DNA of 64,000 nucleotides, from positions 248,001 through 312,000 of the forward strand of contig NZ_QLYX01000002.1 of assembly GCF_003289645.1 (NCBI RefSeq), read 5' to 3'. The position numbers and the translations under genes are program-made. Position 1 is the first letter of the stretch. Each line of letters begins with the position of its first letter. The DNA comes from Actinomadura craniellae (GTDB lineage: Bacteria > Actinomycetota > Actinomycetes > Streptosporangiales > Streptosporangiaceae). Below the pieces are notes generated by a model that was not told the DNA's origin, did not search any database, and saw nothing but the letters and a program-made list of their open reading frames with translations. Positions 25,138 to 33,861 of the stretch are shown in pieces.

Positions 25138-26349
25138 ATGAGCGAGAAGTACGTCCTGATCTCCACCGACAGCCACGCGGGGCTGCCCGCCGAGGGCTAC
25201 CGCGAGTACGTCGACGCCAAGTACCACCGGATGTTCGACGAGGCCCAGGCCGAGGCCGAGGCGCTGCGGGAGCTCGCCGAGACCGACGACCACCAGAGGT
25301 TCCTCCGGGAGTGGAACTCCGAGATCGGCGAGCACGGCGGCATGCGCGGCGCGTGGGACCCCGCGGTGCGCGACAAGGAGATGGACCACGACGGCGTCGC
25401 CGCCGAGGTGATCTTCCCCGACGCCGACTCCGCCGGGGTCGGCGGGGTCGCCAAGACCCCCTTCACCGCCGGGCTCGGCTCCACCGGCAGCGACGACGCC
25501 GAGATGACGCTGGCCGGCGCCTGGGCGCACAACCGGTGGATCGCCGAGTTCTGCCAGAGCAGCCCCGAGCGCCGGGCCGGGGTGGCCATCGTGCCGCTGC
25601 ACGACATCGCCGCCGCGGTGCGGATGGTGGAGTGGTCGGCCGACAACGGCCTGCGCGGCGGCATCATGATCCCCACCAAGTGGGGGGCGCTGCCGTCCTA
25701 CAACGACCCGGTCTACGACCCCGTCTGGGCCGCGGCGGCCGAGACCGGGCTGCCGGTGCACACCCACTCCGGCGTCGGACCGGACCCCGACGACTACGGC
25801 GTCACCCCGGGCCTCATCGCGATCTACACCACCGAGGCGTACTGGTGGGCGGCCCGCCCGCTGTGGGCGCTGATCCTGGGCGGCGTCTTCGAGCGCCACC
25901 CGGCCCTGAAGTACGTCATCGCCGAGAACGGCGCGTGGTGGACCCCCGACATCATCAGCCGGATGGACTCCAAGTGGGAGGGCGACCACGCCACCCGCAA
26001 GTTCGGGCCCGCCGCCTTCCGGTCCGGGCTCGCCATGAAGCCGAGCGAGTACTTCGACCGCAACTGCTGGCTGGCCGCCTCGGTGATGGGCGACGTCGAG
26101 ATCGAACGGCGCGCGCAGATCGGGGTCGGCAACCTGATGTGGGGCAGTGACTACCCGCACCCGGAGGGGACCTGGCCCCACACCCGGCCTTGGCTGGCCG
26201 AGCGGTTCGGGAAGGTGCCGGTGGCGGACACCCGGCGCATCCTCGGGCTGACCGCCGCCGAGGTCTACGGCTTCGACCTGGCGCCGCTGGAACCCCATGT
26301 CCAGCGGGTCGGACCCACGCTGGCCGACATCCACGGGACCGCCGGATGA
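25138..26349 (+). CDS. Amidohydrolase-2 family metal-dependent hydrolase
   Basis: A 403-residue TIM-barrel protein of the amidohydrolase-2 (ACMSD-like) family, which includes hydrolases, decarboxylases and hydratases. ISTDSHAGLP near the N-terminus, VHTHSGVGP, IAENGAWW and WGSDYPHPEGTWP hold the usual metal-binding His and Asp residues. An AGGAGG site precedes the ATG, and the TGA overlaps the next SDR (ATGA). It may hydrolyse or decarboxylate a ring-cleavage product. It is one of four family members in this island. Confidence 0.85.
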   Translation: MSEKYVLISTDSHAGLPAEGYREYVDAKYHRMFDEAQAEAEALRELAETDDHQRFLREWNSEIGEHGGMRGAWDPAVRDKEMDHDGVAAEVIFPDADSAGVGGVAKTPFTAGLGSTGSDDAEMTLAGAWAHNRWIAEFCQSSPERRAGVAIVPLHDIAAAVRMVEWSADNGLRGGIMIPTKWGALPSYNDPVYDPVWAAAAETGLPVHTHSGVGPDPDDYGVTPGLIAIYTTEAYWWAARPLWALILGGVFERHPALKYVIAENGAWWTPDIISRMDSKWEGDHATRKFGPAAFRSGLAMKPSEYFDRNCWLAASVMGDVEIERRAQIGVGNLMWGSDYPHPEGTWPHTRPWLAERFGKVPVADTRRILGLTAAEVYGFDLAPLEPHVQRVGPTLADIHGTAG

Positions 26350-27239
26350 GCGGCCCCCTCACCGATTTCGCCGGGCGGGTCGCCGTCGTCACCGGCGGCG
26401 CTTCGGGCATCGGCCGCGCGCTGGGCGCCGAGTTCGCCCGCGCCGGGGCCCGGGTGGTGCTGGCCGACGTGGAGCGGGACCGCCTGGCCGGGACGGTCCG
26501 CGAGCTCGCCCCGGCCGGTGAGGTCACCGGGCTGTTCGCGGACGTGACCGCCCCCGCCTCGGTCGGGGAACTGGCCGAGGAGGTCTACCGGCGTTTCGGC
26601 GCGGTGCACGTCCTGGTCAACAACGCGGGGGTCGGCGCCCCGGCCGCCAAGGTGTGGGAGACCACGCCCAACGACTGGCGCTGGGTGCACTCGGTGAACG
26701 TCCTGGGCGTCGCGCACGGCGTGCAGGCGTTCGTCCCGCGGATGCTGGCCGGCGGCGAGCCGGGGCATGTGGTCGTCACCTCCTCGCACGACGGCGCGGT
26801 CAACCCGCTGGCGTCCGCCTCGGTGTACGCGGCGAGCAAGGCCGCCGTCTCGACGCTGACCGAGTGCCTGGCCGTCCAACTCCGGGAGTGCGGCGCCCCG
26901 ATCGGGGTGTCGCTGTTCCTGCCGGCCGGCGGGCTGCTGGACACCGGGCTGTGGACCGCCGAGCGCAACCGCCCGGCGGAGCTGGCCCGGGAACGGCCGC
27001 GCGACACCCCCGCGATCACCGTGGCCACGCTGGTGGAGGCCGCTGCCGCGCAGGGCCGGGAACTGCCGGTACAGCCGCTCGACGAGCTGGCCGCGAGCGT
27101 GCTGGAGGGCATCCGGGCCGGCGCGTACTGCATCACCGCCGACCCGGCCGGCGCCGCCGAGATGCTGCGGCGGCGCGCGGACCGGCTGGGCCGGGCCGAG
27201 GTCCCGACGCTGGTGGAGGCACATGGCATCCTGAGCTGA
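26346..27239 (+). CDS. Short-chain dehydrogenase/reductase (SDR)
   Basis: A 297-residue SDR in the Rieske operon. TGGASGIG at about 17-24, VVLADVE, NNAGV, VTSSHDG and the catalytic Y-A-A-S-K are all present. The C-terminal part (about 200-297) is longer than FabG and resembles the SDR at 11538. Start ATG 26346 overlaps the amidohydrolase stop. Role: NAD(P)-dependent alcohol/ketone conversion in the pathway; substrate unknown. Confidence 0.87.
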   Translation: MSGPLTDFAGRVAVVTGGASGIGRALGAEFARAGARVVLADVERDRLAGTVRELAPAGEVTGLFADVTAPASVGELAEEVYRRFGAVHVLVNNAGVGAPAAKVWETTPNDWRWVHSVNVLGVAHGVQAFVPRMLAGGEPGHVVVTSSHDGAVNPLASASVYAASKAAVSTLTECLAVQLRECGAPIGVSLFLPAGGLLDTGLWTAERNRPAELARERPRDTPAITVATLVEAAAAQGRELPVQPLDELAASVLEGIRAGAYCITADPAGAAEMLRRRADRLGRAEVPTLVEAHGILS

Positions 27240-27267
27240 TCGGAAACCGGCCGAACAGGGGGAAAGC

Positions 27268-28008
27268 GTGATCCAGGAGGAGAGCCCGACCGCGGGGTCC
27301 GCTCCCCGCCGGCCCGGCCGCAGCGGCCGGGCCGGCCGGCCGGCGCGCATCGACCGGGCGGCCATCGCCCGGGTCGCCGGCGAGCTTCCGCTGGAGGAGG
27401 TCACCATGCGCTCGGTGGCGGAGCGGCTCGGGGTGAGCGTGCCCGCCCTCTACCACCATGTCGGGGGGCGCGACGACCTCCTCCGGCTGGCGGCCGAGCA
27501 GTCGGCCCTGCGGCTAACGCTGCCGCGGGACGCGGGCCAGCACTGGGCCGTGTGGTGCTACGAGTGGGCCGACTACATCCGGCGCGCCTTCGTCGCCGAC
27601 CCGGAGCTACTCAAGCAGTACGTCGACGGGGCGCTGGGCATGGAGGTCATGGCCGAGCACATCGACACCGCGATCGGGCCGTGCGTGCGGCAGGGCTTCT
27701 CCGGGCCCGCGGCCCTCGCGCTCTACGAGTTGGTCTCCGAGTGCGCGCTGGGCGCCGCCATCTCCGAGATCCGGTCCGGCCGCTTCGAGCGGGACGGGCG
27801 GCCCATGGACGTGGAGCTGCGCCGGCTGCTGGCCCGGCGGGACCCCCCGGCGCTGCCGTACCTGCGCCGGCTGCTGGCCGCCGGGCCGATCGCCCTGCCC
27901 TCGTTCACCGAACGCATCACGACCGTCCTGGCCGGGGTCGCCGCGCGCCGCGGCGAGGACCCGGCCGACGTCATCCACCGCATCACCGCCACGGACCCCC
28001 CGGACTGA
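27268..28008 (+). CDS. TetR family transcriptional regulator
   Basis: A 246-residue regulator starting at GTG 27268, with a charged, Pro/Arg-rich N-terminal extension of about 30 residues. The helix-turn-helix is EEVTMRSVAERLGVSVPALYHHVGGRDDLLRLAAE (about 48-75). The C-terminal ligand-binding part is unassigned. It is in the same direction as, and likely co-transcribed with, the Rieske operon and the ligase at 28035, so it may control the palindrome at 23308-23334. Confidence 0.87.
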   Translation: MIQEESPTAGSAPRRPGRSGRAGRPARIDRAAIARVAGELPLEEVTMRSVAERLGVSVPALYHHVGGRDDLLRLAAEQSALRLTLPRDAGQHWAVWCYEWADYIRRAFVADPELLKQYVDGALGMEVMAEHIDTAIGPCVRQGFSGPAALALYELVSECALGAAISEIRSGRFERDGRPMDVELRRLLARRDPPALPYLRRLLAAGPIALPSFTERITTVLAGVAARRGEDPADVIHRITATDPPD

Positions 28009-28034
28009 CCCGCACGAGCAGGGAGTCGCCCAGC

Positions 28035-29564
28035 ATGAACCCGGCCCGAGGCTCCGGCGCCGTCGCCGACCTCTTCACCGGCATCCTCGCCGAGGAACCC
28101 GCCGCGGAGGCGATCGTCGACGGAGGGCACCGGCTGACCTTCGAGCGGTGGTGGCGGTCCGCCGGATCGGCGGCCCGGGCGCTGCGGGAACTCGGCGTCG
28201 GCCGGGGCGACGTCGTCTGCCTGCTGCTGCCCTCCTCCGCCGAGTTCGCCTGCTGCTACCTGGGCGCCCTGCGGCTGGGCGCGGTCGTGTCGGGGATCAA
28301 CCCCCGGCTCGGCCCGACGGAGATCGGCCACATCCTGGCCACCGCCGCGCCCAAGGTGGTCGTGACGGCGGGGCCGGGCCTGCCGCCGGGCGCCGGCGGC
28401 GCCGCCGTGCGCACCGCCGGGGAGATCCTCACCGGCCCGGCGGACGACGGCTTCGTCGCGGTGCGGGCCGACGACCCCGCGGTCATCGTGTGGACGTCCG
28501 GGACCACCGGCCGGCCCAAGGGCGCCTGGTTCGACCACGAGGCGCTCCAGCTGATCGCGCGCAACATCGGCCCGCTGAGCGCCCGGCACGACCGCAAGCT
28601 CTCCCCCGTGCCGTTCGCGCACGCCGGGTACATGACCCGGATCTACGACCAGTTGCTGTACCGGTCCGCGCTGGTGCTGACCCCGCCGGTGTGGCGGGCC
28701 GAGGACATGCTCGAAACCCTGGCCGCCGAGCGGGTCACCCTCGGCCAGGGGGTGCCGACCCAGTGGGAGAAGCTGATCTCGCTGGACGCCCTCGCCGGCA
28801 CCGACCTGTCGGCGCTGCGGCTGGTCGCCACCGGCGCGAGCCGGGTGCCGCCGTCCCTGGTCCGGGCGATGCGCGAGCGGCTGGGCTGCCCGGTGGTGGT
28901 CCGCTACGCCAGCACCGAGCTGCCGCTGGCCTTCGGCACCGACCCCGGCGACCCGGTGGAGGCGGTCGCCACCACGGTCGGGCGCCCGCTCGGCGACGTC
29001 GAGGTGGAGATCCGGGACGAGGCCGGCGCGCCGCTGGGCCCGGGCCGGGCCGGGCGGATCCACCTGCGCTCCCGGGCGGCGATGCGCGGCTACTGGGCGG
29101 GCCCGCGCGGCGCCGCCGGGCCCCGGCCCGCGGACCGCTGGATCACCGCCGGGGACGTGGGCTCCCTGGACGCCGACGGGCGGCTGACGATCCTCGGCCG
29201 GGCCGACGACGCCTACATCCGCGGCGGGTACAACGTCCACCCCGCGGAGGTGGAGACGGCCCTGCTGCGCCACCCTGCGGTCGCCCGGGTGTCGGTGGTG
29301 GGCACGCCCGCCCCGGTGATCGGCGAGATCGGGGTGGCCTTCGTGGTCCCGGCGGCCGGGCGGGCCCCGGCGGCGGAGGAGCTGCGCGACTGGTGCCGGG
29401 GCCTGATCGCCGACTACAAGGTGCCCGACCTGGTGGTGTTCGCCGACGACCTGCCGGTGAACACCGTCCACAAGATCGACCGCACCGAGCTGCGGCGGCG
29501 GGCCGCGGCGGAGGCGGCGGCCCGCCCGCGCGTCAGCCGTACTCCTTCAGCACCCGGTCACTGA
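28035..29564 (+). CDS. Acyl-CoA synthetase (AMP-binding)
   Basis: A 509-residue adenylate-forming ligase. WTSGTTGRPKG is the P-loop-like A3 motif, YASTELPLAFG the A5 region, and the A7/A8 region reads DRWITAGDVGSLD and RADDAYIRGGYNVHPAEVE. The A10 lysine is in VNTVHKIDR. It activates an organic acid to its CoA thioester through an acyl-adenylate. The ATG follows a GGGAG site. It overlaps the convergent acyl-CoA dehydrogenase by 32 bases. The substrate is probably a pathway carboxylic acid. Confidence 0.88.
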   Translation: MNPARGSGAVADLFTGILAEEPAAEAIVDGGHRLTFERWWRSAGSAARALRELGVGRGDVVCLLLPSSAEFACCYLGALRLGAVVSGINPRLGPTEIGHILATAAPKVVVTAGPGLPPGAGGAAVRTAGEILTGPADDGFVAVRADDPAVIVWTSGTTGRPKGAWFDHEALQLIARNIGPLSARHDRKLSPVPFAHAGYMTRIYDQLLYRSALVLTPPVWRAEDMLETLAAERVTLGQGVPTQWEKLISLDALAGTDLSALRLVATGASRVPPSLVRAMRERLGCPVVVRYASTELPLAFGTDPGDPVEAVATTVGRPLGDVEVEIRDEAGAPLGPGRAGRIHLRSRAAMRGYWAGPRGAAGPRPADRWITAGDVGSLDADGRLTILGRADDAYIRGGYNVHPAEVETALLRHPAVARVSVVGTPAPVIGEIGVAFVVPAAGRAPAAEELRDWCRGLIADYKVPDLVVFADDLPVNTVHKIDRTELRRRAAAEAAARPRVSRTPSAPGH

Positions 29565-30720
29565 TGATCATTTTCTGGATGTCGGCGGTGCCCTCGCCGA
29601 TCAGCAGCATCGGGGCGTCGCGGTACAGCCGTTCGATCTCGTACTCGGTGGAGTAGGCGTAGCCGCCGTGGATGCGGAAGGCGTCCTCCACGACCTCCTT
29701 GCAGTACTCGCTGGCCAGGTACTTGGCCATGCCGGCCTCCAGGTCGTTGCGGTCGCCGGAGTCCTTCACCCGGGCCGCCATCACCGTCATCTGGTGCGCG
29801 GCCTCGACCTTGGTCGCCATCTCCGCCAGCCGGAACCGCACCGCCTGGTGCTCGGTGATCGGCCGGCCGAAGGTCTCGCGGCGGCGGGCGTAGCCGACGG
29901 CCAGTTCGAGCGCCCGCAGCGCGACCCCGCAGGCGCGCGCCGCCACGTTCACCCGGCCCACCTCGACGCCGTCCATCATCTGGTAGAAGCCCGCGCCGGG
30001 GGCGCCGCCGAGGATCTGCCCGGCCGGGATCCGGAACCCGTCGAAGAGCAGTTCGGTGGTGTCGACGCCCTTGTAGCCCATCTTCTGGATCTTGCCGGGG
30101 ATGGTCAGGCCGGGCGCCACCTCGCCGAAGCCCGGTTCCTTCTCGACCAGGAACGTGGTCATGTTCCGGTGCACCGAGGCGTGCCCCTCGTCGGTCTTGA
30201 CCAGCACCGCGACCAGGGAGGAGGAGCCGCCGTTGGTGAGCCACATCTTCTGGCCGTCGATGACGTACTCGTCCCCGTCCCGGACCGCCCGGGTGCGGAT
30301 CGCCGCCACGTCCGAGCCGCAGCCCGGCTCCGACATGGAGAACGCGCCCCGGAGCCCGCCGGCCGCCATCCGCGGCAGGTGCCGGGCGCGCTGCTCGGCG
30401 GTGCCGTGCTGCCGGACCATGTACGCCACGATGAAGTGGGTGTTGACGATGCCCGACAGGCTCATCCAGCCCCGCGACAGTTCCTCGACCACCAGCGCGT
30501 AGGTCAGCAGCGACTCCCCCAGCCCGCCGTACTCCTCGGGGATCATCAGCCCGAAGACGCCGAGGTCCCGCAGCCCCGCGACGAGGGCGTCCGGGTAGGC
30601 GTCGGCGCGGTCGAGGTCGCCCGCGACCGGCAGCACCTCCTTGTCCACGAAGTCCCTGACGGTGGCCAGGATCTCCCGCTGGGTCCCGCTCAGGCCGTCC
30701 GTGCGCGCCAGCCGTCCCAT
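29533..30720 (-). CDS. Acyl-CoA dehydrogenase
   Basis: A 395-residue FAD-dependent acyl-CoA dehydrogenase of the classical homotetramer type. FSMSEPGCGSDVAAIRTRA is the FAD/substrate loop, and IGEGTADIQKMIISDRVL near the C-terminus contains the usual catalytic Glu (GEGT). IHGGYAYSTEYEIERLYRDA is also typical. It introduces a double bond alpha-beta to a CoA thioester. First of a minus-strand series with two further acyl-CoA dehydrogenases upstream of it in the transcript. Confidence 0.92.
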   Translation of the reverse strand: MGRLARTDGLSGTQREILATVRDFVDKEVLPVAGDLDRADAYPDALVAGLRDLGVFGLMIPEEYGGLGESLLTYALVVEELSRGWMSLSGIVNTHFIVAYMVRQHGTAEQRARHLPRMAAGGLRGAFSMSEPGCGSDVAAIRTRAVRDGDEYVIDGQKMWLTNGGSSSLVAVLVKTDEGHASVHRNMTTFLVEKEPGFGEVAPGLTIPGKIQKMGYKGVDTTELLFDGFRIPAGQILGGAPGAGFYQMMDGVEVGRVNVAARACGVALRALELAVGYARRRETFGRPITEHQAVRFRLAEMATKVEAAHQMTVMAARVKDSGDRNDLEAGMAKYLASEYCKEVVEDAFRIHGGYAYSTEYEIERLYRDAPMLLIGEGTADIQKMIISDRVLKEYG

Positions 30721-30750
30721 GTGCGCCTCCCTTTTCCGAACCGTGGCGGT

Positions 30751-31710
30751 TCACATCCTGTCGGCCAGGCGCTCGGCGTGGACGCCGGGCTCCCCGAAAC
30801 CGGTCTCCAGCAGCCAGGCCCGTTTGAGGTACAGATGGGCCAGTACCTCCCAGGTGAAACCCATGCCGCCGTGTACCTGGACGCAGCACCGCCCGCCGGC
30901 GGTCGCGGCGTCGTCAGCGAGGATCTTCGCCGCGGCGACGGCCTCGGCCAGGTCGCCGGCGGCCGGGTCGTCCAGGGTGAGGGCGGCGGTCAGCACCGCC
31001 GCCCGGGCCAGGTCCACCCGCACCAGCGACTCGGCGAGCAGGTGCTTGACCGCCTGGAACGAGCCGATCACCCGGCCGAACTGCTCCCGCTCCCCGGCGT
31101 ACCGCACGGCCAGGTCCAGCGCGCCCTGGGCCACCCCGACCTGGAGGGCGGCGGTCAGCACCGCCCCCCGGTCCCGCCAGGCCGCGGCCCGGCCCACCGG
31201 ATCGCCCGCGGGCAGCTCCACGACGTGGGAGACCGGGGTCAGCGGGTCGAGCGGGATCCCCGCAGGGGTCCCGGCGACCTTGCCCGCGGGCAGGGCCCAC
31301 AGCCCGTCCTCCCCGGCCGCGATCACCTCGTCCGCGGCGGCCAGGTGCTCCACCACCTGGACCGGGGCGGTCCGGTCCGCCCAGGTGACGACGGTGGCGC
31401 CGGTGGCCGCGCCCGGGCGGCCGAGCAGCGCCGCGGCCAGGTAGGTGGCCACCAGCGGGCCGGGGACCAGCGCCCGGCCCAGTTCCTCGAACACCAGGAC
31501 GGCCTCGGCCGCGCCGAGCTCCATCCCGCCGTCGGACTCGGGCACCTCCAGGCCGAACACCCCCAGGTCGGCGAGGGCCCGCCACGCCCCGCGGTCCAGG
31601 TCCGGGGAGTCGGCCGCGGCGCGCAGCCGGTCGGCGGTCCAGGCGTCCCGCAGGAAGGCGCGCAGGCCGTCGCGCAGGTCGCGCTGGTCGGTGCTCAGGG
31701 TGAGGTCCAC
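30751..31710 (-). CDS. Acyl-CoA dehydrogenase, short FadE28-like subunit
   Basis: A 319-residue acyl-CoA dehydrogenase, shorter than the usual 380-400. The C-terminal QVHGGMGFTWEVLAHLYLKRA is present, but the middle beta domain is reduced and no GEGT-type Glu is seen at the end. The start (GTG 31710) overlaps the next gene by 16 bases. Short members of this type, such as FadE28 of the mycobacterial cholesterol pathway, pair with a longer subunit in an alpha2beta2 complex. The partner is very likely the adjacent 31695-32897 protein. Confidence 0.86.
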   Translation of the reverse strand: MDLTLSTDQRDLRDGLRAFLRDAWTADRLRAAADSPDLDRGAWRALADLGVFGLEVPESDGGMELGAAEAVLVFEELGRALVPGPLVATYLAAALLGRPGAATGATVVTWADRTAPVQVVEHLAAADEVIAAGEDGLWALPAGKVAGTPAGIPLDPLTPVSHVVELPAGDPVGRAAAWRDRGAVLTAALQVGVAQGALDLAVRYAGEREQFGRVIGSFQAVKHLLAESLVRVDLARAAVLTAALTLDDPAAGDLAEAVAAAKILADDAATAGGRCCVQVHGGMGFTWEVLAHLYLKRAWLLETGFGEPGVHAERLADRM

Positions 31711-32897
31711 CGCGGCTCCTTCGGCAGGCCGAGGACGCGCTCGGCGAGGATGTTCTTCTGGATCTGCGAGGTGCCGGCGGCGATGGTGAAGGAGAGGGTG
31801 TTGACCCGGTCCTCCACCAGCCGGCCGTTACCGGCCCCCGGCAGGTCGCTCATCGCCAGGGACGCCCGGCCCAGGACGCGGGCGGCCAGGTCGCCGATCC
31901 GCTGCCGGCTCTCGGTGAAGCGCAGCTTGAACACCGACGCCCCCTGGACGGGGACCATGCCCGCCGCCGCCTCCGAGACGTTCTTCCTGGCCAGCGCCCA
32001 CAGCCCGGTCACCTCGGCGGCCAGCCGGCCGACCTCGCGGCGCAGCCCCGGGTCGTCCCACAGCGTGCCGCCGGCCGTCCCGGTCGCCCGGGCGAGCCGC
32101 GCGACCTCCGCCAGGATGTTGCGGGACTCGATGACGTCCCCGATGAAGGCGGTGCCGCGCTCGAAGGAGAAGGTGACCATGGCCACCCGCCAGCCGTCGT
32201 TCTCGGCGCCGACCCGGTCGGCCACCGGAACGCGCACGTCGTCGAGGATCAGCTCGCTGAACTCGCTGCTGCCCACCACGGTGCGCAGCGGGCGCACCCG
32301 GACGCCCGGCGCGTCCATCGGCAGGATCAGCCAGGTGATGCCCCGGTGCCGCGGCGCGGCGGGATCGGTGCGCACCAGCAGTTCGCAGTGGTCGGCGACC
32401 TCGGCGTGCGAGGTCCACACCTTCGCCCCGTTGACGACGTAGTGGTCGCCGTCGCGCACCGCCGTGGTGCGCAGCGCGGCCAGGTCGGAGCCCGCGTCCG
32501 GCTCGGAGAAGCCCTGGCACCAGACCTCCTCGCCGCGCAGGATGCGGGGCAGGTGCCGGGCCCGCTGCTCGTCGGTGCCCGCCACGATGAGGGTGGGGCC
32601 GGCGTGCAGCAGCCCGACGAAGTTGGCGCCGACGTAGGGGGCGCGGGCCCGGGCCGTCTCCTCCAGGAAGATCAGCTGTTCCGTCGGGGAGGCGCCGAGC
32701 CCGCCGTGCTCGGCGGGCCAGTCCACCCCGGCGTACCCGGCGGCGTGCAGCCGTGCCTGCCAGGCGGTGTCGTAGGCGCGGCGGGCCGGCCAGTCGTCGC
32801 GGTCGGGGGCGGGGGGCAGCTGGGGCAGGGTTTCGGCGAGCCAGGCCCGCAGCCGGTCCCGGAAGGCCAGTTCCTCGTCGCTGTAGCGCAGGTCCAC
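31695..32897 (-). CDS. Acyl-CoA dehydrogenase, long FadE26/29-like subunit
   Basis: A 400-residue acyl-CoA dehydrogenase. CQGFSEPDAGSDLAALRT and SHAEVADHC are FAD and substrate contacts, and the end AAGTSQIQKNILAERVLGLPKEP matches FadE26/FadE29-type proteins of steroid side-chain degradation. It overlaps the short subunit by 16 bases, which supports a heterotetramer. Likely role: dehydrogenation of a bulky cyclic acyl-CoA. GTG start. Confidence 0.88.
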   Translation of the reverse strand: MDLRYSDEELAFRDRLRAWLAETLPQLPPAPDRDDWPARRAYDTAWQARLHAAGYAGVDWPAEHGGLGASPTEQLIFLEETARARAPYVGANFVGLLHAGPTLIVAGTDEQRARHLPRILRGEEVWCQGFSEPDAGSDLAALRTTAVRDGDHYVVNGAKVWTSHAEVADHCELLVRTDPAAPRHRGITWLILPMDAPGVRVRPLRTVVGSSEFSELILDDVRVPVADRVGAENDGWRVAMVTFSFERGTAFIGDVIESRNILAEVARLARATGTAGGTLWDDPGLRREVGRLAAEVTGLWALARKNVSEAAAGMVPVQGASVFKLRFTESRQRIGDLAARVLGRASLAMSDLPGAGNGRLVEDRVNTLSFTIAAGTSQIQKNILAERVLGLPKEPRWTSP

Positions 32898-32950
32898 GAT
32901 GGTTCCCGTTCAGTGGCTCGTACCGGACGCCGGGCGGGGTGCCACGCCGC

Positions 32951-33769
32951 TCACCAGCCCCGGAAGGTCGGCTCGCGGCGCTCGACGAAGGCCCGGACGC
33001 CCTCCTGGCCGTCGTCGCCGGACATGTTGATCTCCACGGCCATGGCCTCCTCGGCGAAGGACGTCGCCCGGTCGCCGTCCAGCGCCCGGTTGATCAGGCG
33101 CTTGCCCAGGCCGAGTGCGACCGTGGGCCCCCGGGCGAGCCGTTCCGCCCACTGCCCGGCGACCTCCGGCAGCTCCGCGGCGGGGACCACCCGGTTGACC
33201 AGGCCCATGTCCCGGGCGTCCGCGGCGCTCACCGAGTCGCCGAAGAAGACCAGTTCCTTGGCCCGTTGCGGGCCGACGAGCCGGGTCAGCAGGTAGGCCC
33301 CGCCGCCGTCCACCACCAGCCCGCGCCGGACGAAGACCTCGACGAACTTCGCCGAGTCGGCGGCCAGCACCAGGTCGCAGGCCAGGGCCAGGTGGACGCC
33401 GATGCCCGCGGCGGTGCCGTTGACCGCCGCGATCACGGGCTTGTCGCAGTCCTGGACGGCGGCGATCAGCCGCTGCGCGCCGCCGGCGATGGTGCGGGCG
33501 ATCGACCCGGCGGGCCGCTCCGGGGCGCCTTCGGGCCCCGGCCGGTCCGCCGCGGCGGGCGCGCCGAGGTCGGCGCCGGTGCAGAAGTGCCGGTCCCCCG
33601 TGGCGGTGAGCAGGATCGCGCGGACCCGCAGGTCTCCGCTCGCCTCGCCCAGCAGGTCGATGATCCGCTCGCGCTGGTCCGCGGTGAGGGCGTTGCCGGT
33701 CCGCGGCCGGTTGAGCGTCAGCCGGCCGACTCCTTCGGGGGTGATCTCCCATCGCAGGTCCTCGGTCAC
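32951..33769 (-). CDS. Enoyl-CoA hydratase/isomerase family protein
   Basis: A 272-residue crotonase-fold protein. HFCTGADLGAP and NGTAAGIGVHLALACDLVLA are the two oxyanion-hole regions, and EVFVRRGLVVDGGGAYLL holds the usual catalytic acid positions. It heads the minus-strand operon with the three acyl-CoA dehydrogenases, which gives two consecutive steps of a beta-oxidation turn. The GTG start is preceded by GAGGTGG. It is divergent from the gene at 33862 across an AT-rich operator-like region. Confidence 0.9.
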   Translation of the reverse strand: MTEDLRWEITPEGVGRLTLNRPRTGNALTADQRERIIDLLGEASGDLRVRAILLTATGDRHFCTGADLGAPAAADRPGPEGAPERPAGSIARTIAGGAQRLIAAVQDCDKPVIAAVNGTAAGIGVHLALACDLVLAADSAKFVEVFVRRGLVVDGGGAYLLTRLVGPQRAKELVFFGDSVSAADARDMGLVNRVVPAAELPEVAGQWAERLARGPTVALGLGKRLINRALDGDRATSFAEEAMAVEINMSGDDGQEGVRAFVERREPTFRGW

Positions 33770-33803
33770 GCGCCACCTCTGTTCCCGACACTGGCATTCG
33801 CAG

Positions 33804-33825
33804 AATGTAGATTGTATAAAACATT
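33804..33825. promoter_or_regulatory. AT-rich operator-like element between divergent genes
   Basis: AATGT (33804-33808) and ACATT (33821-33825) form an inverted repeat around TTGTATAA. The 11-mer AATGTAGATTG (33804-33814) also occurs, as its complement, in the right arm of the palindrome at 37169-37188. Probably an operator shared by the hydratase operon and the 33862 gene. Confidence 0.5.
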
Positions 33826-33861
33826 ATCATTGCGGGTCACGGACCGGAGGCAGGGGAGCGC

